From positions 1 to 47,524 of the forward strand of contig DAHUXA010000005.1 of NCBI GenBank assembly GCA_027307405.1: a DNA stretch of 47,524 bases, given 5' to 3'. Shown piece by piece: positions 17,814-27,253 of this stretch. Below the pieces are notes generated by a model. It was not told the origin of the DNA. It made no database searches and worked only from the letters and a program-made list of their open reading frames with translations. A program made the translations under genes and the position numbers. Source of the stretch: Hyphomicrobiales bacterium (lineage in GTDB: Bacteria > Pseudomonadota > Alphaproteobacteria > Rhizobiales > Xanthobacteraceae). The stretch's first letter is position 1. Each line of letters starts with the position of its first letter.

Positions 17814-19313
17814 TCAGATTGTCTGATTATAGGCGCCCACTTCCGGATGCGTGCGCAGCACGCCGTCGACTGCTTGAAACATGTCACGCATGCGCTGTTC
17901 CGACACCGGGCTCTCGACGACCACCACGAGCTCCGGTTTGTTGGAAGAAGCGCGCACCAGGCCCCACGTGCCATCCTCAACGGTGACCCGTATGCCATTC
18001 ACAGTAACCAGTTCACGGATTGACTGCCCGGCAACTTTCGAGCCGCCCGCTTTGGCCGCCTCAAAATGCTTCACAACGGCCTCCACCACCGCATATTTTT
18101 TCTCGTCGTCGCAATGCGGCGCCATCGTCGGTGAACCCCATGTCTTCGGTAGCGCCTTACGCAGATCGGCCATGCTCTTTCCCGGATTGCGGTCAAGCAT
18201 GTCGCAAACTGCGAGCGCGAAGATCATGCCGTCGTCGTATCCGCGTCCAAACGGTTTGTTGAAAAAGAAGTGTCCGGACTTCTCGAACCCGGCAATGGCT
18301 CCAAGCTCGTTGACCCGCCGCTTGATGTAGGAATGACCCGTTTTCCAGTAATCGACCTTCACACCATTTGCCTTCAGCACCGGATCCGTGAGGAACAGTC
18401 CGGTTGATTTCACATCGACTACAAAGGTTGTGTTCCGGTGCATCGTGGAGATGTCGCGCGCCAGCATCACACCCACTTTGTCGGCGAATATCTCCTCGCC
18501 TTCATTGTCGACGACACCACAACGATCGCCGTCACCATCGAAGCCAAGCGCGACATCGGCATGATTGACCAACACCGCGTCACGCATGGCGTGCAGCATC
18601 TTCATGTCTTCGGTGTTGGGGTTATAGCGCGGGAAGGTGTGATCGAGATTGCAGTCAAGTGGCACGACTTCGCAACCAATTGCCTGCAGAATTCTTGGTG
18701 CAAAGGCACCTGCAGTACCGTTACCACAGGCTACAATCACTTTAAGCTTGCGTTTGAGCTTCGGCCGTTTGGTCAGATCTGCGATGTAGCGTTCAGGAAA
18801 ATTCTCCACAAACGCATAACTACCGCCATCCTTAAAATCGAACTTCGCACCTAATACAATTTCTTTGAGACGCTTCATCTCCACCGGTCCAAAGGTAAGG
18901 GGCCGATGGGCGCCCATTTTTACACCGGTCCAGCCGTTGTCGTTGTGGGAGGCTGTAACCATGGCGACGCAAGGCACATTGAGCTCGAACTGTGCGAAGT
19001 AGGCCATCGGCGTGATCGCGAGGCCAATATCGTGAACCTTGCAGCCCGACGCCATCAAACCAGAGATCAGCGCCATTTTCACCGCTGACGAATAGCCCCG
19101 GAAATCATGGCCAGTGACAATCTCCGGTTTCACGTTCAGCTCACGAATGAGCGTCCCAAGGCCGAGCCCGAGGGCCTGCATGCCCATCAGATTGATTTCT
19201 TTTTCTAGCAGCCAGCGCGCGTCGTATTCTCGAAATCCGGTCGGCTTTACCAGTGGCGAGGATTCATAGGCATATGTGTTCGGCGTGAGCGCAGGTTTCG
19301 GCTTCGGAAACAT
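17814..19313 (-). CDS. phosphoglucomutase/phosphomannomutase
   Basis: 499 residues from ATG at 19313; a TTG 11 codons upstream is less likely. Alpha-D-phosphohexomutase superfamily enzyme interconverting hexose 1- and 6-phosphates for sugar-nucleotide and polysaccharide synthesis. The catalytic phosphoserine loop is VTASHNDNGWTGVK (Ser122), with Asp-Asn in place of the more common Asn-Pro. The metal-binding loop is FDGDGDRCG and the sugar-binding loop is GFEKSGHFFF. The C-terminal phosphate-binding region reads VRASSNKPELVVVVES. The TASHNDNGW form is familiar from Rhizobiales mannomutases, so GDP-mannose supply is a likely role. It lies 30 bases upstream of the FAD hydroxylase gene. Confidence 0.9.
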   Translation of the reverse strand: MFPKPKPALTPNTYAYESSPLVKPTGFREYDARWLLEKEINLMGMQALGLGLGTLIRELNVKPEIVTGHDFRGYSSAVKMALISGLMASGCKVHDIGLAITPMAYFAQFELNVPCVAMVTASHNDNGWTGVKMGAHRPLTFGPVEMKRLKEIVLGAKFDFKDGGSYAFVENFPERYIADLTKRPKLKRKLKVIVACGNGTAGAFAPRILQAIGCEVVPLDCNLDHTFPRYNPNTEDMKMLHAMRDAVLVNHADVALGFDGDGDRCGVVDNEGEEIFADKVGVMLARDISTMHRNTTFVVDVKSTGLFLTDPVLKANGVKVDYWKTGHSYIKRRVNELGAIAGFEKSGHFFFNKPFGRGYDDGMIFALAVCDMLDRNPGKSMADLRKALPKTWGSPTMAPHCDDEKKYAVVEAVVKHFEAAKAGGSKVAGQSIRELVTVNGIRVTVEDGTWGLVRASSNKPELVVVVESPVSEQRMRDMFQAVDGVLRTHPEVGAYNQTI

Positions 19314-19411
19314 CAGAACCTCGAACAAAGAGCGACGCGACTCCAATACCCTAACACCGGAGAACCGGAAAGCGCTCCGTTTAAGAGACCAGAAATATCG
19401 GGAGTCTTTGC

Positions 19412-19930
19412 CTACTGTTCGAGCACCAAGCGACCGTTGGCGTATTCGTAGCGCTTGAGCCGCGACAGAAACGAGACGCCGAGCAGGTTTTTTGTCAGGG
19501 CTTCGTCGGGCAGCACCATAGCCGGCACGTCATAGACCGTGATCCCGCCAACCTCGATCCGCTCGATCGTGGCCCGCGCGGCTTTGATCTTGCCGTTAGC
19601 AGTGACAGCAGTGGCGGTGTAATCACGCGGCTGAGGACGAATTCCTGCCAACGCCGCAGACGATTCGCGCAGTACAACTAGCGACGCGCCAGTGTCGACC
19701 ACGAAGTCAACAAAGCGCCCCTCAACCCTGGCCTCGACCTGGAAATGACCCTGACGGTCACCGTCCAAGATCAGGCTGCGACCGGAGGTACTAGGTTCGC
19801 GCGGTTCATAGCTGGGCTGCACTACAGCCGCCTGAGCATCAGCATGCGTCTCGACGGTGTGGTCGGCATAGCGCGCGACATACCCGCCGGCCGCTAGCAA
19901 AACAGCGGCAAAAAATAGAAGCTGGCGCAT
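19412..19930 (-). CDS. retropepsin-like aspartic protease, membrane-anchored (TIGR02281-type)
   Basis: 172 residues from ATG at 19930; a TTG at 19975 is an alternative start. An N-terminal hydrophobic segment (residues 3-19) acts as signal or anchor. The catalytic region has the single DTGAS motif (Asp79 in FVVDTGASLVVL), followed by KAARATIERIEVGGITVYDVPAMVLPDEAL and NLLGVSFLSRL, the pattern of clan AA proteases that dimerise to form one active site. Likely located in the periplasm, attached to the inner membrane. Substrates are unknown for most members. It lies about 100 bases from the phosphohexomutase start and is probably transcribed separately. Confidence 0.88.
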   Translation of the reverse strand: MRQLLFFAAVLLAAGGYVARYADHTVETHADAQAAVVQPSYEPREPSTSGRSLILDGDRQGHFQVEARVEGRFVDFVVDTGASLVVLRESSAALAGIRPQPRDYTATAVTANGKIKAARATIERIEVGGITVYDVPAMVLPDEALTKNLLGVSFLSRLKRYEYANGRLVLEQ

Positions 19931-20056
19931 GACAGAGCCCAGTGACTTCGAGCAATCCTGCCATGCGAGGATCAAGGGGGACTTAACGGAAGCATGACAC
20001 TTGGCATGGCTTTGGCCATGGTGAGCTGCCGGTAAGCAAATTTATGACAATTGGAG

Positions 20057-22525
20057 CTATTGGCCACGCGGCTTGGCGCGGCGGGTCGCAGGTGCCGTCA
20101 ACGGATCGTCGGGCCAGGAATGTTTCGGATATCTGCCGCGCAGGTCAGCCCTCACATCCTTGTAGCTGCCACGCCAGAAACCGGGCAGATCACGTGTCAC
20201 TTGCACCGGCCGGTGTGCGGGTGACAGCAACTCGATTAGCAGCGGCACGCGTCCGCCTGCTATTGCGGGGTGTACCCCAAGCCCGAACAATTCCTGCACA
20301 CGGATAGCAAGCTTCGGTCCCTCCTCTGCTTCATAGTCGATCGGCACTTGCGAACCGGAAGGAGCGATGAAATGAGTCGGCGCCTCGGTATCGAGCCGCT
20401 TGCGCAGATTCCATGGCAGCAAGGTATCAAGCGCAGGCGCAAGATCGTCCGCACCGATTTGCGACAACGCAGTTTTGTCGACAAGGAACGGGGCAAGCCA
20501 TTCATCGGACGTACGAGCCAACGCGTCGTCCGTGAGATCTGGCCACTCGTCACCTTCCGCGCGCCGCAAAAAATTCACACGATTGCGGAATTGCAACTGC
20601 GCCTTGCTCCACGGCAGCTTATGAACGCCAAGCCCAACGATACCTTTAGCCAAAAGTCGGGCATTGTCCGCGTCCGATACGACCGGCCTCGTTTGTTCAA
20701 CCAAAGTCAGCCTGCCGAGTGAGCGGCTACGACGCGCGCGCAAAGAGCCAGTGGCCGCGTCGAAGTTGACCGACTCGAAATCTTCGATTTGACCGGCGAA
20801 GCGTGCCTCGATCTCGGTAAGCGCGATCGGCGCTGCCAACACAATGCGGCTTGCGGCCGCTGCGCCGGTGAGTTCGGCGACGGCAAGAAACGGCTCGCGC
20901 GCAAGCGGCGAGGCGGGATCGACCATTCCGCCACGGCCATTGGCAAGCAGGAAAGCTCCGCTTCCGCCGCCACGGCTCTTGGCGATGCGGTCAGGATATG
21001 CCAGCGCAAGAATTGAGCCGGGGGAACGTTCGCCGCTTTTTCCCGAGCCGTCGGCCGTCTCGATCCACCGTTTCACCATAGCTCGTGCATCGTCGGCGCG
21101 ACGAGAGCGGTCACGTCGAAAATTGTCGAGCCGATGTTGCAAATCAACGTCGGCGCCGCCGAGGCCGCGCTCCGTAACAATGGCGGCGATCCGAGCGGCA
21201 AGTTCGCCTGCGCCTTCCTCCGCCGCATCGACGACCATGCGCGCCAACCGCGGTGGCAGCGGCAAGGCACGCAGCTTGCGGCCTTCCTCGGTGATGCGTC
21301 CCTCAGCATCGATGGCGCCGAGCTCGACGAGCAGTGTTCTGGCCTCGTTGAGCGCTGCGTTTGGGGGTGGGTCAAGCAAAGCGAACTTCGCGGGGTCGGC
21401 GGCGCCCCACTGCGCCAAATCGAGCACGAAGGATGACAGATCGGCAGACAGGATTTCCGGGCGTGTAAAGGGTTCAAGCGATCCCGTCTGCGGCTCATCC
21501 CACAACCTGTAGCAAACGCCCGGCTCTGTGCGCCCTGCCCGCCCGCGGCGCTGATCCGCGGCTGCCCGCGACACTCGCACAGTTTCAAGCCGTGTAAGGC
21601 CGACATCGGGCTCGTAGCGCGGCACTCGTGATAGACCGCTGTCGATAACGACGCGTACGCCTTCGATAGTGAGCGACGTTTCTGCGATCGAAGTTGCCAG
21701 CACAATCTTGCGTCGACCCGGTGGCGACGCCAAAATAGCGCGATCCTGCTCGCGCGCCTCAAGTGCCCCATAAAGTGCGACGATGTCGACATTCACATCG
21801 GCGACGCTCTCTTTCAGCAATGTTTCTGTACGGCGGATTTCGCCGGCTCCCGGAAGAAACACCAGGAGCGAGCCGACCTCGGCGCGCAGCGCGCGCGCGA
21901 CCGCCTCTGCGACCTGCCGCTCAATCGGCGTGCGGGAATCGCGACCGAGGTAGCATGTTTCGACCGGGAAAGCGCGGCCCTCGCTCTCGACCACCGGCGC
22001 ATTGCCGAGCAACGTAGCGACACGCGCTCCGTCGAGTGTCGCCGACATCACCAATAGTCTGAGATCTTGCCGCAACCCTTGCTGCGCCTCGCGCGCCAGG
22101 GCCAAGCCGAGATCGGCGTCCAGTGACCGTTCATGAAATTCATCGAATAGAACAGCCGCGACGCCGTTGAGGGAAGGATCATCAAGCACAAGCCGCGTGA
22201 ACACGCCTTCAGTCACGACCTCGATGCGCGTGTGCTTGCTCACCTTCGAGCCAAAGCGCACGCGCAAACCAACGGTGCCGCCAACTTGCTCTCCCAAGGT
22301 CGACGCCATACGCGCCGCGGCGGCACGGGCTGCCAGCCGGCGCGGCTCAAGCACCAGGATTTTCTTGCCTTTTGCCCATGGCTCGTCGAGCAGCACAAGC
22401 GGCACGCGCGTGGTCTTCCCAGCGCCGGGCGGAGCGACCAGAACGGACGCATTATTACCGACTAGGGCAGCAATGAGCTGCGCCAGAATGGCATCGATGG
22501 GCAGAGAGGTATCGAAAGTTCGCAT
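20057..22525 (-). CDS. hrpB: ATP-dependent RNA helicase HrpB
   Basis: 822 residues from ATG at 22525; the open frame upstream lies in a repeat element. DExH-box helicase of the HrpA/HrpB group. Motif I is APPGAGKTTRVP, motif II is LFDEFHERSLDADL with the DEFH box characteristic of HrpB, motif III is SATLDG and motif VI is QRRGRAGR. The helicase-associated region and the C-terminal HrpB domain (LPWNLRKRLDTEAPTHF, then a Pro/Arg-rich tail) follow at normal length. Physiological RNA target in alphaproteobacteria is not known. The gene stands alone between the aspartic protease gene and a REP-like repeat. Confidence 0.94.
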   Translation of the reverse strand: MRTFDTSLPIDAILAQLIAALVGNNASVLVAPPGAGKTTRVPLVLLDEPWAKGKKILVLEPRRLAARAAAARMASTLGEQVGGTVGLRVRFGSKVSKHTRIEVVTEGVFTRLVLDDPSLNGVAAVLFDEFHERSLDADLGLALAREAQQGLRQDLRLLVMSATLDGARVATLLGNAPVVESEGRAFPVETCYLGRDSRTPIERQVAEAVARALRAEVGSLLVFLPGAGEIRRTETLLKESVADVNVDIVALYGALEAREQDRAILASPPGRRKIVLATSIAETSLTIEGVRVVIDSGLSRVPRYEPDVGLTRLETVRVSRAAADQRRGRAGRTEPGVCYRLWDEPQTGSLEPFTRPEILSADLSSFVLDLAQWGAADPAKFALLDPPPNAALNEARTLLVELGAIDAEGRITEEGRKLRALPLPPRLARMVVDAAEEGAGELAARIAAIVTERGLGGADVDLQHRLDNFRRDRSRRADDARAMVKRWIETADGSGKSGERSPGSILALAYPDRIAKSRGGGSGAFLLANGRGGMVDPASPLAREPFLAVAELTGAAAASRIVLAAPIALTEIEARFAGQIEDFESVNFDAATGSLRARRSRSLGRLTLVEQTRPVVSDADNARLLAKGIVGLGVHKLPWSKAQLQFRNRVNFLRRAEGDEWPDLTDDALARTSDEWLAPFLVDKTALSQIGADDLAPALDTLLPWNLRKRLDTEAPTHFIAPSGSQVPIDYEAEEGPKLAIRVQELFGLGVHPAIAGGRVPLLIELLSPAHRPVQVTRDLPGFWRGSYKDVRADLRGRYPKHSWPDDPLTAPATRRAKPRGQ

Positions 22526-22532
22526 CTTGTGG

Positions 22533-22632
22533 GCGTCGCCACCCGCGGAAGCGGGCGATCCAGTAATCCGAAGCGGCGATTTATTGCAAAGCGCGCGTTT
22601 ACCGGATGCCCCGCTCCCGCGGGGCATAGCAG
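22533..22632. repeat. REP-like double-hairpin element, Bradyrhizobium type
   Basis: Two GC-rich hairpins flank an AT-richer core. The first is TCGCCaCCCGC-GGAA-GCGGGCGA (22536-22558) and the second is ATGCCCCGC-TCCC-GCGGGGCAT (22606-22627). The inner parts GATCCAGTAA and TTACCGGATG are inverted relative to each other. This layout matches the roughly 100-base palindromic repeats I know from Bradyrhizobium and Rhodopseudomonas intergenic regions. It sits between hrpB and ugd. Confidence 0.7.
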
Positions 22633-22654
22633 CTTCTATGAGTTCTATGAAACG

Positions 22655-23965
22655 TCACGTGCGCGCCCGTCCGATACTTTCGTAAACGAAGCCGTGGCGG
22701 GCAATTTCCTCAGGCCGATAAACATTGCGCAGATCGACGAGCACCGGCTGTGCCATGACCGTCTTTAGTCGCTCGAAATCAAGCGCGCGGAACTGCTCCC
22801 ATTCGGTGACGATCACCAGCACCGAAGCACCCTCGGCGCAAGAATAGGCGTCTTTGCAGAACGCGACATTGCCGATGACGCCCTTGGCCTGCTCCATGCC
22901 AACCGGGTCATAGGCCCTCACCTTGGCACCCATGTCCTGCAAGGCGGTGATCAGAGGGATCGATGGCGCCTCCCGCATATCGTCAGTGTTCGGCTTGAAC
23001 GTGAGACCCAGCACCGCGACGGTCTTTCCACGTAGCTCGCCGCCCAGGGCAGCTGCGACCTTGCGCGCCATTGCCCGCTTGCGCGCATCGTTGACCGCCG
23101 CCACCGCCTCGACAATACGAAGCGGAGCGGCATGGTCCTGCGCGGTCTTGATGAGCGCGACAGTGTCCTTGGGAAAGCATGAGCCGCCATAGCCCGGACC
23201 GGCGTGCAAGAATTTTGAGCCGATTCGATTGTCCAGACCAATACCGCGAGCGATCTCCTGCACGTCGGCGCCCACTTTCTCAGCGAGGTCGGCAATTTCG
23301 TTGATGAAGGTGATCTTGGTCGCAAGGAATGCATTGGCTGCATACTTGATCAACTCAGCCGTGCGGCGACTGGTGAACAGAATCGGCGAGCGATTGAGGT
23401 AGAGCGGGCGATAGAGTTCGCTCATGACCTCTCGCGCGCGCGTATCCGAGCTGCCGATCACGATGCGGTCAGGGTGCTTGAAATCCTGGATGGCAGCGCC
23501 CTCGCGGAGAAATTCGGGATTCGATACCACGGCACAATCGGCATCAGGCCGGGTCTCCTGGATGATACGCTCCACCTCGTCGCCGGTGCCCACCGGCACG
23601 GTCGATTTGGTGATCACGACAGTGAAGCCGTCAAGCGCTCGCGCGATCTCGCGAGCGGCGTCATGAACAAAACTGAGGTCGGCGAACCCGTCACCGCGGC
23701 GGGAGGGCGTCCCGACTGCAATGAATACCGCATCGGCCGCGGCGACTGCGCCGGCTAGTTCCGTAGCAAATTTCAGACGGCCAGCGCGGGTGTTGGCCGA
23801 TACCATATCTTTGAGCCCGGGCTCATAGATCGGTATTTCGCCGCGCTCCAGGGCAGCAATCTTTGCCTTGTCTTTGTCGACGCAAACCACTTCATGGCCG
23901 AAATCGGCGAAGCAAGCGCCAGAAACAAGGCCGACGTAGCCGGTGCCGATCATGGCAACGCGCAT
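22655..23965 (-). CDS. ugd: UDP-glucose 6-dehydrogenase
   Basis: 436 residues from ATG at 23965. NAD+-dependent two-step oxidation of UDP-glucose to UDP-glucuronate, a precursor for exopolysaccharide and lipid A/LPS sugars. The N-terminal NAD-binding motif is MIGTGYVGLVSGACFADFGHEV. The middle region has ITKSTVPVGTG and NPEFLREGAAIQDF. The active-site loop is PGYGGSCFPKDT with catalytic Cys263. The C-terminal domain contains LGLTFKPNTDDMREAPS. All landmarks are intact. Divergent from polA across 160 bases, so regulation is independent of it. Confidence 0.95.
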   Translation of the reverse strand: MRVAMIGTGYVGLVSGACFADFGHEVVCVDKDKAKIAALERGEIPIYEPGLKDMVSANTRAGRLKFATELAGAVAAADAVFIAVGTPSRRGDGFADLSFVHDAAREIARALDGFTVVITKSTVPVGTGDEVERIIQETRPDADCAVVSNPEFLREGAAIQDFKHPDRIVIGSSDTRAREVMSELYRPLYLNRSPILFTSRRTAELIKYAANAFLATKITFINEIADLAEKVGADVQEIARGIGLDNRIGSKFLHAGPGYGGSCFPKDTVALIKTAQDHAAPLRIVEAVAAVNDARKRAMARKVAAALGGELRGKTVAVLGLTFKPNTDDMREAPSIPLITALQDMGAKVRAYDPVGMEQAKGVIGNVAFCKDAYSCAEGASVLVIVTEWEQFRALDFERLKTVMAQPVLVDLRNVYRPEEIARHGFVYESIGRART

Positions 23966-24125
23966 GGATTATCCGTTTATAAAATGACGCTTCCGGCCAA
24001 TGCCGAACGCGCCTGCATAGCAAACGCCACCCGCAGTGGCGAGAGGTGCGAGACAATACGCAATTCCTGTGACCGCACTTTCTGGCGGATTGATTAACGC
24101 GTCGTCCGGGGCCACATTCGTAACT

Positions 24126-27100
24126 ATGCCGGGCCCCGCCAAATCCAAGACCAAGACCACCACGCCTGCCTCCGTTCCAGCAAAGGCCCAACGCCCGCTC
24201 AAGAAGGGCGACCACCTGTTCCTGGTGGACGGCTCTGGCTACATCTTCCGCGCCTATCACGCGATTAGGTTCGAGCCGCGCACGCCGGACGGCACGCACG
24301 TTAATGCCGTCTACGGTTTCTGTAGCATGCTCTGGAAGCTGCTCAAGGAAATGAAGCCGGAAGAGCGGCCGACACATCTCGCGGTCATCTTCGACAAATC
24401 GGAAAAGACCTTCCGTACGGAGATGTACAAGGACTACAAGGCGCATCGCCCGCCTCCGCCCGATGATCTTATCCCGCAGTTTCCGCTCATCCGCGACGCC
24501 GTACGCGCGTTCGAGATCCCCTGTCTCGAGCAGGCCGGCTATGAGGCCGATGACCTGATTGCGACTTACGCACGTATCGCCTGCGAGGCGGGCGCGACCG
24601 CCACCATCGTGTCGTCCGATAAGGATCTCATGCAGCTCGTGAATGAATGCGTGATCATGTACGACACCATGAAAGATGTCCGCATCGGCGTGCCGGAGGT
24701 GATTGAGAAATTCGGCGTACCACCGGAAAAGGTCATCGAGGTGCAAGCGCTGATCGGTGACACATCTGACAACGTGCCGGGGGTGCCGGGCATTGGTGTC
24801 AAGACCGCGGCACAGTTGATCGGCGAATACGGCGATCTCGAAACGCTGCTCAAGCGCGCGAAGGAGATCAAGCAGGACAAGCGCCGGCAGGCCCTCATTG
24901 ACAACGCTGAAGCTGCTCGAATGTCCAAGAAACTCGTCACGCTCGACGACCGGGTGCCGCTTGAGGTGCCGGTCGAGAATCTCGCGGTACACGAACCGGA
25001 TTACAAGACACTTATCACCTTCCTTAAGTCGATGGGATTCAGAACACTAACGCAACGCGTGGCCGAAAAGGCGGGGATCGATGCAAGTCAGATCGAGACA
25101 GGTGGGACGCTGGCCGCTGGCGCCGCGGCAACATCGGATTCTCCGAAGCCGTCCGCTGTGCCTGCGGGCCGCACCACTGGACAAGGACAGCTTCCCCTCG
25201 TTGCACCGCTTTCGCGCAAGAGTCTGCCTCGCTCGAGCGTCGACTCCGCACGACTGACACCAATCTCTCTCACTGAACGCCGTCTCGAGGCATTGCGGAC
25301 CAGCAGGATCGATCACACCAAATATGAAACGATAGGCACGCTTGATCGACTTGCCCATTGGATCGCTCGCGCTCACGATACCGGCGTGCTGGCACTCAAG
25401 ACCGAAACCAGCAGTCTTGACCCGATGCAGACCACACTGTGCGGCATGGCGCTGGCTGTCGCACCAAACGAAGCAGCCTATCTGCCTCTCGGGCATCGAG
25501 AGGCGAGCGAGGGAGAAACGTCCGGGTTATTTGCGGCAAAGCTCTGCAGCGGACAAATCGCAGAGCGCGATGCGCTCGAAGCGCTCAGACCAATTCTGGA
25601 AGACAGCAGCATCGTCAAAATCGGTCATGACATCAAACGGGACTGGCTGGTACTGGCTTGCCGAGACATCCGCCTCGGGGCAACGGACGACACCATGCTG
25701 ATGTCTTATGTGCTGGACGCCGGCAAAACCTCGCATGACATGGATAGCGTCACCACCCGCTATCTGGGACGGAGCCCGATACGCTTCAATGACGTGAAGA
25801 GCAAAGACAGGGCTTTGTTTACGCCGGAAGCCACACCAATCGCTCGTACCGCAACCTATGCCACCGAGGACGCCGATGTAACGCTTCGCCTCTGGCAGGC
25901 GTTGAAGCCGCGTATGGCGGCCGAGAAGGTGGTCAGCGTTTATGAGACCTTGGAACGGCCAATGCCGCCCGTGCTTGCTCGCATGGAGGAGCGCGGCATT
26001 TCGGTCGACCCCGGCGTGCTTTCTCAACTTTCCAACGACTTTGGCAAGAAGCAGGCAGCGCTCGAGCAAGAGATCAACAAGATTGCAGGAACGCAGGTAA
26101 ACCCGGGCAGCCCAAAACAATTGGGCGATATCCTGTTTGGACAAATGGGCTTGCCCGGTGGCACAAAGACCAAGACCGGGCAATGGTCGACCGGTGCGCG
26201 CGCGCTGGAAGAGCTGGCCGAGCAGGGTCACAAACTTCCGCAGGTCATCCTCGACTGGCGACAAGTATCGAAGCTGCGCTCGACTTATACCGAGGCGCTG
26301 CCCACTTACGTCAACCCCAAGACGCATCGTGTCCATACGAGCTACGCACTCGCGGCCACCTCGACTGGACGGCTATCATCTTCGGAACCGAACCTGCAGA
26401 ACATCCCGATCCGGACCGAGGACGGCCGCAAGATTCGACGGGCCTTCGTCGCGTCGCCGGGCATGAAGCTCGTCTCCGCCGACTATTCCCAGATTGAACT
26501 GCGACTCTTGTCGGAAATTGCCAATGTACCCACCCTGCGCAAGGCGTTTCAAGATGGCGTGGATATTCACGCCATGACCGCTTCTGAAATGTTTGGGGTG
26601 CCGGTCAAGGATATGCCCCCCGACGTGCGCCGCCGCGCCAAGGCGATCAACTTCGGAATCATCTATGGCATTTCGGCGTTCGGACTCGGAGCGCAACTCG
26701 GTATCGACGCGAAAGAGGCCGGTGCTTACATCAAGAAATATTTCGAGCGTTTCCCGGGCATTCGCGACTATATGGACGAAACGCGCGAGTTTTGTCGCGA
26801 ACACGGCTACGTGCTCACTCTGTTTGGACGCAAGTGCCACTATCCCGAAATCAAGGCAAGCAACCCTTCCATCCGTTCGTTCAACGAACGCGCGGCTATC
26901 AATGCCCGCTTGCAAGGCTCTGCAGCCGACATTATCCGTCGCGCCATGATCCGCATCGAGCCAGAGCTTCAGAAAGACAGGCTCGGCGCAAAGATGCTAC
27001 TGCAAGTGCATGACGAACTGATCTTCGAGGTGCCGGCGAACGAGGTCGAGCGTACGCTGCCGATCATCAAGAGTGTGATGCAGAGCGCGCCCGATCCGTC

Positions 27101-27167
27101 TGTCTCATTACATGTACCGCTTCAAGTCGATGCTCGCGCCGCCAACAATTGGGACGAGGCGCATTGA
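24126..27167 (+). CDS. polA: DNA polymerase I with altered 3'-5' exonuclease motif
   Basis: 1013 residues from ATG at 24126 (an in-frame ATG 30 codons earlier is less likely). Domains: 5'-3' nuclease (about 35-320, LFLVDGSGYIFRAYHA, YEADDLIATYA, IGDTSDNVPGVPGIG), a long low-complexity linker (about 320-400), a 3'-5' exonuclease-like domain (about 415-600), and a family A polymerase with motif A DYSQIELRL, motif B RRRAKAINFGIIYG and motif C QVHDELIFEV. In the exonuclease domain the first motif reads KTE (Lys425, Glu427) instead of DTE, and the second has Asp502 in place of Asn with Asp506 kept. The third (Tyr578, Asp582) is intact. Polymerase and 5' nuclease should be active; proofreading is probably reduced or lost. 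Confidence 0.96.
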   Translation: MPGPAKSKTKTTTPASVPAKAQRPLKKGDHLFLVDGSGYIFRAYHAIRFEPRTPDGTHVNAVYGFCSMLWKLLKEMKPEERPTHLAVIFDKSEKTFRTEMYKDYKAHRPPPPDDLIPQFPLIRDAVRAFEIPCLEQAGYEADDLIATYARIACEAGATATIVSSDKDLMQLVNECVIMYDTMKDVRIGVPEVIEKFGVPPEKVIEVQALIGDTSDNVPGVPGIGVKTAAQLIGEYGDLETLLKRAKEIKQDKRRQALIDNAEAARMSKKLVTLDDRVPLEVPVENLAVHEPDYKTLITFLKSMGFRTLTQRVAEKAGIDASQIETGGTLAAGAAATSDSPKPSAVPAGRTTGQGQLPLVAPLSRKSLPRSSVDSARLTPISLTERRLEALRTSRIDHTKYETIGTLDRLAHWIARAHDTGVLALKTETSSLDPMQTTLCGMALAVAPNEAAYLPLGHREASEGETSGLFAAKLCSGQIAERDALEALRPILEDSSIVKIGHDIKRDWLVLACRDIRLGATDDTMLMSYVLDAGKTSHDMDSVTTRYLGRSPIRFNDVKSKDRALFTPEATPIARTATYATEDADVTLRLWQALKPRMAAEKVVSVYETLERPMPPVLARMEERGISVDPGVLSQLSNDFGKKQAALEQEINKIAGTQVNPGSPKQLGDILFGQMGLPGGTKTKTGQWSTGARALEELAEQGHKLPQVILDWRQVSKLRSTYTEALPTYVNPKTHRVHTSYALAATSTGRLSSSEPNLQNIPIRTEDGRKIRRAFVASPGMKLVSADYSQIELRLLSEIANVPTLRKAFQDGVDIHAMTASEMFGVPVKDMPPDVRRRAKAINFGIIYGISAFGLGAQLGIDAKEAGAYIKKYFERFPGIRDYMDETREFCREHGYVLTLFGRKCHYPEIKASNPSIRSFNERAAINARLQGSAADIIRRAMIRIEPELQKDRLGAKMLLQVHDELIFEVPANEVERTLPIIKSVMQSAPDPSVSLHVPLQVDARAANNWDEAH

Positions 27168-27253
27168 AACGGACGGGCGTGTTGCTTTGGGCGGGCGCGG
27201 TTCTGCTGCCGGTGTTTGCGCTGCTTACCTTCGCTTCTTTCCGCGCGTCTTAA
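27164..27253 (+). CDS. candidate 29-residue single-span membrane peptide overlapping the polA stop
   Basis: A TTG at 27164 overlaps the polA stop (TTGA) and opens a 29-residue frame: MKRTGVLLWAGAVLLPVFAL followed by a short polar tail, ending TAA at 27251-27253. It looks like a basic start plus one membrane helix. Its last part overlaps the 3' end of the antisense RidA-like gene. Without an obvious ribosome site it may be chance or the remnant of a longer membrane protein gene. Confidence 0.2.
   Translation: MKRTGVLLWAGAVLLPVFALLTFASFRAS

Noticed and set aside
23892-24992. Minus-strand open frame of 366 codons across the polA 5' region
   Set aside because: Opposite the conserved 5' nuclease domain of PolA and overlapping the ugd start; rich in His/Arg as expected for a shadow.
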